Source: Actinomycetota bacterium
GTDB taxonomy: Bacteria; Actinomycetota; Thermoleophilia; Gaiellales; Gaiellaceae
Assembly: GCA_005884005.1 (NCBI GenBank)
Contig: VAWI01000012.1
Coordinates: forward strand, 62,444 to 126,443
DNA length: 64,000 nt
Reading direction: 5' to 3'
Below the pieces are notes generated by a model. That model saw only the letters and a program-made list of their open reading frames with translations. It was not told the origin of the DNA and ran no database searches. Made by a program: the position numbers and the translations under genes. Shown here piece after piece: positions 58,761 through 64,000 of this stretch; positions within the stretch are counted from its first letter, which is position 1, and each line of letters begins with the position of its first letter.

Positions 58761-59332
58761 TGAAAGTCCGAGCTGCGATTGCGGCTGCTGTCCTGGCGGT
58801 CGCCCTGATGATTCCGGCGAACGCGTTCGCGTACCTGACCTGGTTCGAGTTCACGCGCCAGTCGAACATCGCCTCGACATTGACGATGGCCTGGCAGTAC
58901 GGGCCGGGTTACTACGGCACGCAGAGCTGGCGCGCGGGCTCAGGCGTCTCGACGGACGCATGCTGGGTCGGCCACGGGTGGCTGCCGACCGGCTACTACG
59001 ACCTGAAGGGTCACTGGGACAACTACAACGGCGCGATCGCGGGCCGCGTGTTCTACCTCCAGAACAAGCCGTGCTGGAACGGCACGTGGCGCACGGAGCT
59101 CTTCGTCCACTCGGAGGAGACCGCCGGCCAGGGCCAGTACTGCCCGACCGCCGGCGACGATCCGTACTGCTGGGAGGGCGACTACGACTACTACTCGAAC
59201 GGCTGCATCAAGGTCTCCCGCGCGGGCTATCCGAGCGACCTACGGCTCGTTCATAACGGCTGGCACGGAAAGAGCGGCGACTACCGCCACGGTTACTTCA
59301 CGATCAACAACTGGCTTTACGTTCGCGGCTGA
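58760..59332 (+). CDS. Secreted L,D-transpeptidase-like protein of unknown function
   Basis: 190 residues with a signal peptide (about 1-24). The mature part is rich in tyrosine and tryptophan and contains FVHSEET (H117) and SNGCIKVS (C149), the pattern His...Ser-x-Gly-Cys that resembles the active site of YkuD-like L,D-transpeptidases and the related DUF2778/Tlde1 fold. The overall match is weak and extra cysteines suggest disulfides. AAGGAGG lies 6 bases before the ATG. Partner of the upstream propeller protein. Confidence 0.6.
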   Translation: MKVRAAIAAAVLAVALMIPANAFAYLTWFEFTRQSNIASTLTMAWQYGPGYYGTQSWRAGSGVSTDACWVGHGWLPTGYYDLKGHWDNYNGAIAGRVFYLQNKPCWNGTWRTELFVHSEETAGQGQYCPTAGDDPYCWEGDYDYYSNGCIKVSRAGYPSDLRLVHNGWHGKSGDYRHGYFTINNWLYVRG

Positions 59333-59359
59333 AGCGGCGCGAAGTCCCTCCCCAGGGAA

Positions 59360-59393
59360 AGCGAGACGGCGGCCACAAGCCGCCGTTTCGCTA
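59360..59393. terminator. Bidirectional terminator between the secreted pair and clpC
   Basis: ACGGCGGC-CACAA-GCCGCCGT (59366-59386) extends to about 14 pairs with outer AGCGAG/TTCGCT. It lies just after both convergent stop codons. Confidence 0.75.
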
Positions 59394-61919
59394 CTCGTCG
59401 TCTGAGTGCTCTTCGTCGTCCGCGGAGTCGCTGGGCTCCTCCGGCGGGACGGTGACCTTCTCCGGCGTGATCTCGCCGGGGATGACCGTGATGTCGACTT
59501 CGTCTTCGTCCTTGCGCTCGACCAGGATCGTCGAGCCGGGCTCGAGCGAGCGGCCGAGCACGAAGTCCGCGAGCGGATCCTCGATGTAGCGCTGGATTGC
59601 ACGGCGCAGAGGCCGGGCGCCCATCGCGGGGTCGTAGCCCTTCTCGACCAGCAGCTCCTTTGCCTCGTTTGTGAGCTCGATCGCGACTTCGTGCTCGCTC
59701 ATCTGCTCGCGGAGGCGCCGGAGCACCAGGTCGACGATGGTGGTGATCTCTTCCTTGGTCAGCTTGTGGAAGACGATCACCTCGTCGATGCGGTTGAGCA
59801 GCTCAGGCCGGAAGACCTTCTTGAGCTCGCCGAGCACCCGCTCCTTCATGTCCTCGTAGGAGAGACCGCTCTCATCGCCGATCGAGAAGCCAAGGGTCTG
59901 ATTCTTCGAGATCGTGCCTGCACCGATGTTCGAGGTCATGATCACGATCGTGTTCCGGAAGTCGACCTTGCGGCCCTGGGCGTCGGTCAGCCTTCCGTCC
60001 TCCAGGATCTGGAGCAGGATGTTGAAGACATCGGGGTGTGCCTTCTCGATCTCGTCGAGCAGGACGACCGAGTAGGGCTTGCGGCGCACAGCCTCGGTGA
60101 GCTGGCCACCCTCGTCGTAGCCGATGTAGCCGGGCGGCGAGCCGACGAGCCGGGACACGGAGTGCTTCTCCATGTACTCCGACATGTCGACCTGGATCAT
60201 CGCGTCCTCGTCGCCGAACAGGAACTCGGCGAGCGTGCGCGCGAGCTCCGTCTTCCCCACGCCTGAGGGGCCGAGGAAGATGAACGAACCGGTCGGGCGC
60301 TTGGGGTCCTTGATCCCGGCGCGTGCGCGGCGGATCGACTTGGAGACGGCGATGATGGCCTCCTCCTGGCCAATCACGCGCTTGTGGAGCTCGTCCTCCA
60401 TCCGGATCAGCTTCTGCGACTCGGCCTCAGTCAGCTTGAAGACCGGGATGCCGGTCCACATCGAGACGATGTCGGCGATCTCCTCCTCGCCGATCTCGGG
60501 CTGCTCCTCGGTGCCCTCGGAGTTGCGCCAGTCCTCTTCGAGCTCGCGCTTCTTCTGCGTCAGCTTGCGCTCCTTGTCGCGCAGCGACGCGGCCTTCTCG
60601 AACTCCTGGGCCTCGATCGCCTCTTCCTTGTCCTTACGAACCTTCTCGATCTCGTCCTCGAGCTCGCGGTAGCGCGGCGGCGCGCTCATCGTCTTGATCC
60701 GCATGCGAGAGGCGGCCTCGTCGATCAGGTCGATTGCCTTGTCCGGAAGGTGCCGGTCCTGGATGTAGCGGTCCGCGAGCGTTGCCGAAGCGCGCAGAGC
60801 CTCGTCGGTGATCTTGCAGCGATGGTGCGCCTCGTAGCGGTCGCGTAGACCGCGCAGGATCTGCACGGTGTCGTCGACCGAGGGCTCGTCGACGCGAATC
60901 TGCTGGAAGCGCCGCTCGAGCGCGGCGTCGCGCTCCAGGTACTTGCGGTACTCGTCGAGCGTGGTCGCGCCGATCGTCTGCAGCTCGCCACGTGCGAGAG
61001 CCGGCTTCAGGATCGAAGCGGCGTCGATCGCGCCCTCGGCAGCGCCCGCGCCGACGAGGTTATGGAGCTCGTCGATGAACAGGATGATGTCGCCGCGCTG
61101 GGTGATCTCCTTCATCACCTTCTTGAGGCGCTCCTCGAACTCGCCGCGGTACTTGGAACCGGCGACCAGCGCCGCGAGGTCGAGCGTGTAGATCTGCTTG
61201 CCCTTCAGGAGCTCGGGCACCTCGTTGCCGGAGATGCGCGCGGCGAGACCCTCGACGACGGCCGTCTTACCGACGCCGGGCTCGCCGATCAGGACCGGGT
61301 TGTTCTTCGTGCGGCGGGAGAGAATCTGCATCACGCGCTCAATCTCCGTCTGGCGTCCGACGACCGGGTCGAGCTTCGCCTCGGCGGCGAGCTTGGTCAG
61401 GTTGCGGCCGAACTGATCCAGCAGCTTCGAGCTCTTCGACTTCTCGCCGGGAGCGCCGCCGGGACCACCCTGCTGGCGCCGGCCGGGGCCGGAGAGCATA
61501 CGGATGATCTCGTTGCGGATCTTCTCGGCGTCGGCATCGAAGTCGAGCAGGATCCGCGCCGCGACGCCTTCGTTCTCGCGCACGAGGCCGAGCAGGATGT
61601 GCTCGGTGCCGATGTAGTTGTGGCCGAGCGACAGCGCTTCGCGGAGCGCCAGCTCCAGGACCTTCTTTGCCCGCGGGGTGAACGGAATCTGGCCGGTCGT
61701 GACCTCGTCGCCCTGGCCGACGATCCGGGCGACCTGCGCGCGAACCTCCTCGACGGTGATATCGAGCGACTCGAGGACGCGGGCCGCCAGGCCCTCCTCC
61801 TCGCGCAGCAGACCGAGCAGGATGTGCTCGGTGCCGATGTAGTTGTGCTTGAGCGCGCGCGCCTCGTCCTGGGCCAGGACGACTACTTGGCGGGCTCTTT
61901 CGGTGAAGCGTTCGAACAC
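59391..61919 (-). CDS. clpC: ClpC AAA+ unfoldase
   Basis: 842 residues, GTG start with GAGGG upstream. Two Clp-N repeats (1-145), first AAA module with [15 protein letters not shown] and [16 protein letters not shown], a middle UVR-containing coiled coil, second AAA module with [20 protein letters not shown] and [16 protein letters not shown], and an acidic C terminus rich in Asp, Glu and Ser. Feeds substrates to ClpP (44972-45559). No ctsR or mcsB gene is adjacent. Starts 173 bases from the divergent epimerase gene. Confidence 0.96.
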   Translation of the reverse strand: MFERFTERARQVVVLAQDEARALKHNYIGTEHILLGLLREEEGLAARVLESLDITVEEVRAQVARIVGQGDEVTTGQIPFTPRAKKVLELALREALSLGHNYIGTEHILLGLVRENEGVAARILLDFDADAEKIRNEIIRMLSGPGRRQQGGPGGAPGEKSKSSKLLDQFGRNLTKLAAEAKLDPVVGRQTEIERVMQILSRRTKNNPVLIGEPGVGKTAVVEGLAARISGNEVPELLKGKQIYTLDLAALVAGSKYRGEFEERLKKVMKEITQRGDIILFIDELHNLVGAGAAEGAIDAASILKPALARGELQTIGATTLDEYRKYLERDAALERRFQQIRVDEPSVDDTVQILRGLRDRYEAHHRCKITDEALRASATLADRYIQDRHLPDKAIDLIDEAASRMRIKTMSAPPRYRELEDEIEKVRKDKEEAIEAQEFEKAASLRDKERKLTQKKRELEEDWRNSEGTEEQPEIGEEEIADIVSMWTGIPVFKLTEAESQKLIRMEDELHKRVIGQEEAIIAVSKSIRRARAGIKDPKRPTGSFIFLGPSGVGKTELARTLAEFLFGDEDAMIQVDMSEYMEKHSVSRLVGSPPGYIGYDEGGQLTEAVRRKPYSVVLLDEIEKAHPDVFNILLQILEDGRLTDAQGRKVDFRNTIVIMTSNIGAGTISKNQTLGFSIGDESGLSYEDMKERVLGELKKVFRPELLNRIDEVIVFHKLTKEEITTIVDLVLRRLREQMSEHEVAIELTNEAKELLVEKGYDPAMGARPLRRAIQRYIEDPLADFVLGRSLEPGSTILVERKDEDEVDITVIPGEITPEKVTVPPEEPSDSADDEEHSDDE

Positions 61920-62092
61920 GTATTCCCTCTCTCGGCTTCCGGGACCCTACGCCTTAACGTCCGCCCACTGTAGCGAACGGTTCGGGGGGCACCGAAGGGC
62001 ACGCGACCGGGCTTTACCGATCCGTTACCACTGCCTGCGCGGCGGGGTCGAATCGGTGCCCAAACCGCCTGAAATGTACGCTTCGAAGTGCT

Positions 62093-63094
62093 TTGCGCCC
62101 CCGTGACGCGGCCCAGCCGAAAGCGCTCGTCACCGGCGGCGCCGGCTTCATCGGATCGCACCTCTCAGAACTGTTGCTCGAAGCAGGCTGGGAGGTCTTC
62201 GTCCTGGACGACCTCTCGACCGGAGCGCGCTCCAACATCGCCCACCTGGAAGAGAGGCGCGACTTCCATCTGGTCGTGGAATCGATCCTCTCACCGTCAG
62301 TCGTCAGCGAGCTCGTCCACAAGTGCGACGTCGTCTACCACCTCGCCGCAGCAGTGGGTGTCCGGCTGATCGTCGAGCAGCCTGGGCACGCGCTCCTCAC
62401 CAATGTCCAGGGCACGGAGAACGTGCTCGAGTACTGCGCCCGTTTCGGCAAACGGGTGCTGATCGCATCGTCGTCCGAGGTCTACGGCGACCACCGCGAG
62501 GAGAAGCCGCTCGCCGAGGACGCGCGCCGGATCTACGGGCCGACAACTGCCCGCCGCTGGGCCTATGCCGACTCGAAGGCGATGGACGAGTTCCTTGCGT
62601 TGGCGCTGAACGAGGAGCGCGGGCTCGACTGCGTGATCGTCCGTCTTTTCAACACCGTCGGCGCCAGGCAGAGCGGCCAATATGGGATGGTGATCCCGCG
62701 GATGGTCGAGAGGGCGCTTGTCGGCGAGCCGATCGAGATCCACGGCGACGGAACCCAGACCCGGTGCTTCTGCCACGTCGCCGACGCGATCCAGGCTTTG
62801 CACGGCCTGGTCGAGGAGCGTTCGACGAGCGGAGAGATCTTCAACGTCGGATCGACCGAGAGCATCCGAATCCGCGACCTCGCCGAGCGGATCAGGACCG
62901 CGACGGAGAGCGACTCCGAGCTCCTATTCGTGCCTTACGACGAGATCTACCGGCACGGGATCGTCGAGGAGATGCTCCACCGGATTCCTTCGATCGACAA
63001 GGTCGGTAGGGCGATCGGCTGGGCACCCTCACGCTCGCTCGACGACATCCTCGCCGACGTGATCGAAACCACCCGGCGGCCCGCCCGGGCCTGA
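62093..63094 (+). CDS. NAD-dependent sugar-nucleotide epimerase/dehydratase (extended SDR)
   Basis: 333 residues from TTG 62093. ALVTGGAGFIGSHLSELLL (NAD loop), HLAAAVGV, SSSEVYGDHRE (catalytic Ser/Thr region) and the YxxxK pair in WAYADSKAMDEFLA are intact; VRLFNTVGARQSGQYGMVIPRM contacts the nucleotide. Similar to UDP-glucose 4-epimerases and UDP-glucuronate decarboxylases; the substrate is not resolved. Divergent from clpC, possibly with a shared regulatory region. Confidence 0.85.
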   Translation: MRPRDAAQPKALVTGGAGFIGSHLSELLLEAGWEVFVLDDLSTGARSNIAHLEERRDFHLVVESILSPSVVSELVHKCDVVYHLAAAVGVRLIVEQPGHALLTNVQGTENVLEYCARFGKRVLIASSSEVYGDHREEKPLAEDARRIYGPTTARRWAYADSKAMDEFLALALNEERGLDCVIVRLFNTVGARQSGQYGMVIPRMVERALVGEPIEIHGDGTQTRCFCHVADAIQALHGLVEERSTSGEIFNVGSTESIRIRDLAERIRTATESDSELLFVPYDEIYRHGIVEEMLHRIPSIDKVGRAIGWAPSRSLDDILADVIETTRRPARA

Positions 63095-63113
63095 GGCGTC
63101 GCCTGCGACGCCT
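63094..63113. terminator. Bidirectional terminator between the epimerase and lysS
   Basis: AGGCGTCGC and GCGACGCCT are perfectly complementary around CT and cover both convergent ends. Confidence 0.7.
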
Positions 63114-64000
63114 AACTGCGCTCTCGAAGCGCGGGAAAGAGCACGACGTCGCGGATGTTGTCGCGGCCGGCCAGGACCATTGCCAGCCGGTCGATCCCGA
63201 GCCCGACGCCCCCTGTCGGCGGCATCCCGTAGGCCAGCGCCTCGACGTAATCGGGGTCGCCCGGCTCGCCGCCTGCCTCCTCGGCCTGCTGCTCGAAGCG
63301 AGAGGCCTGCTCGTCGGGGTCGTTCAGCTCGGTGAACGCATTCCCGAGCTCGGTGCCGCCGACGAAGTACTCGAAGCGCTCGACGGTCGTCGGCTCGTCA
63401 TCCGTCGCGCGGGCGAAAGGCGAAAGCTCGACCGGGTAGTCGTGAAGGATCGTGGGCTCGATCAAGGCCGGCTCGACGAAATGGCTGAGCGCGTGATCAA
63501 CGAGCTGGGCCCAGCTTTTGTCCTGAGAGGTGTCGACGCCGCGCTCGGTCAACCGGAATCGCAGCTCGTCCGGGTCTCGCGTCCAGAGGCCTTTCTCCTC
63601 GAGCGCGTCGACGAGCTTGAGGCGGCGCCAGGGGGCCTTCAGGTCGACCTCGTGGCCGCGGTAGGTGACCCTTGTGCCGGCCGTCGTGTCGCGGGCCACG
63701 GTTTCAACTAGCTCCTCGACCCGCTCCATCTGGTCGCGGTAGTCGGTGTAGGCCTCGTACCACTCGACCATCGTGAACTCCGGCACGTGCTTGTAGGACA
63801 GTCCCTCGTTCCGGAAGTCCTTGCCCAGCTCGTAGACCTTCTCCAGACCGCCGACGATCAGCCGCTTGAGGTAGAGCTCTGTCGCGATCCGCAGGTAGTA
63901 GTCGGCGTCGAGAGCGTTGTAGTGAGTGACGAAAGGCTCCGCGAAGCCGCCGCCGTAGCGCGGCTGCAGGACGGGCGTCTCGACCTCGAGGAAGCCCTGG
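63112..64000 (-). CDS. lysS: Lysyl-tRNA synthetase, C-terminal part
   Basis: About 296 C-terminal codons; the start is beyond the right edge. Class II synthetase: motif 2 with ELGKDFRNEG and HVPEFTMVEWY is at 63760-63830, motif 3 GGVGLGIDRLAMVL near the end, and the upstream segment GFLEVETPVLQPRYGGG lies at the edge. FVGGTELGNAFTELNDP is typical for LysRS. Next to clpC, as in Bacillus. Confidence 0.95.
   Translation of the reverse strand, partial: QGFLEVETPVLQPRYGGGFAEPFVTHYNALDADYYLRIATELYLKRLIVGGLEKVYELGKDFRNEGLSYKHVPEFTMVEWYEAYTDYRDQMERVEELVETVARDTTAGTRVTYRGHEVDLKAPWRRLKLVDALEEKGLWTRDPDELRFRLTERGVDTSQDKSWAQLVDHALSHFVEPALIEPTILHDYPVELSPFARATDDEPTTVERFEYFVGGTELGNAFTELNDPDEQASRFEQQAEEAGGEPGDPDYVEALAYGMPPTGGVGLGIDRLAMVLAGRDNIRDVVLFPALRERS

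Noticed and set aside
61920-62092. ClgR-type operator upstream of clpC (GTTCGCTACAGTGGGCGG)
   Set aside because: Only one half resembles the motif and the spacing of the second half is wrong; I could not support it.

Overview
The window is GC-rich, gene-dense chromosomal DNA with no phage, plasmid or CRISPR module. GTG/TTG starts, 1-11 base gene overlaps and a marker set of CarD, DisA, a SigH-type sigma factor, ClpC, an acyl-CoA carboxylase with a small epsilon-like subunit and an LDH-like malate dehydrogenase point to Actinomycetota. A deep-branching class such as Thermoleophilia is my best inference; it is not proven by the sequence alone.

Layout. 1-4.8 kb: end of asd, a lone MshEN domain, a GNAT/Asp23/phosphoesterase operon and a PLP decarboxylase. 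3.9-16 kb: central carbon metabolism, with an unusual succinate dehydrogenase (sdhA-sdhB-sdhE, no classical membrane subunits), ATP-type PEP carboxykinase, two tandem Xer recombinases, citrate synthase, isocitrate dehydrogenase and malate dehydrogenase. 16-22.6 kb: an atypical SDR, a PDZ-Lon membrane protease, small proteins, an aminotransferase, an MFS exporter and a secreted subtilisin. 22.6-28.6 kb: sucC-methyltransferase-sucD, a secreted sedolisin and a DrrAB-like ABC exporter. 28.7-35.5 kb: acyl-CoA carboxylase genes (biotin carboxylase/BCCP fusion, a 58-residue epsilon-like subunit, carboxyltransferase), interleaved with an NlpC/P60 hydrolase and a GGDEF/HD-GYP protein. 35.6-38.4 kb: a proline-rich, collagen-like envelope protein and a second diguanylate cyclase. 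38.5-43.7 kb: sulfur assimilation (Rrf2 regulator, cysA-cysW-cysT-sbp, a trans-sulfuration-type PLP enzyme). 43.7-47.2 kb: glycosyltransferase, clpP operon, tRNA-Thr and a sulfite-oxidase-like molybdoenzyme.

47.2-64 kb carries, on the minus strand, lysS ... clpC ... radA-disA-carD-ispD-PHP-ispF ... gltX-cysS-rlmB-NYN-sigH. This is nearly the gene order of the Bacillus subtilis clpC-to-sigH region, with a few genes inserted or missing.

Together the window encodes a nearly complete TCA cycle with a gluconeogenic exit, carboxylation of acyl-CoAs, sulfate uptake, and both c-di-GMP (two GGDEF proteins, one HD-GYP, one MshEN receptor-like domain) and c-di-AMP (DisA) signalling. The most notable items are the type-E-like succinate:quinone reductase, a minimal GltX lacking the segment with the zinc/acceptor-binding insertion, a predicted leaderless promoter embedded in a triple GATATC operator in front of the clpP operon, a methyltransferase gene inside sucCD, and a dispersed hairpin repeat that supplies the C-terminal codons of cysW.
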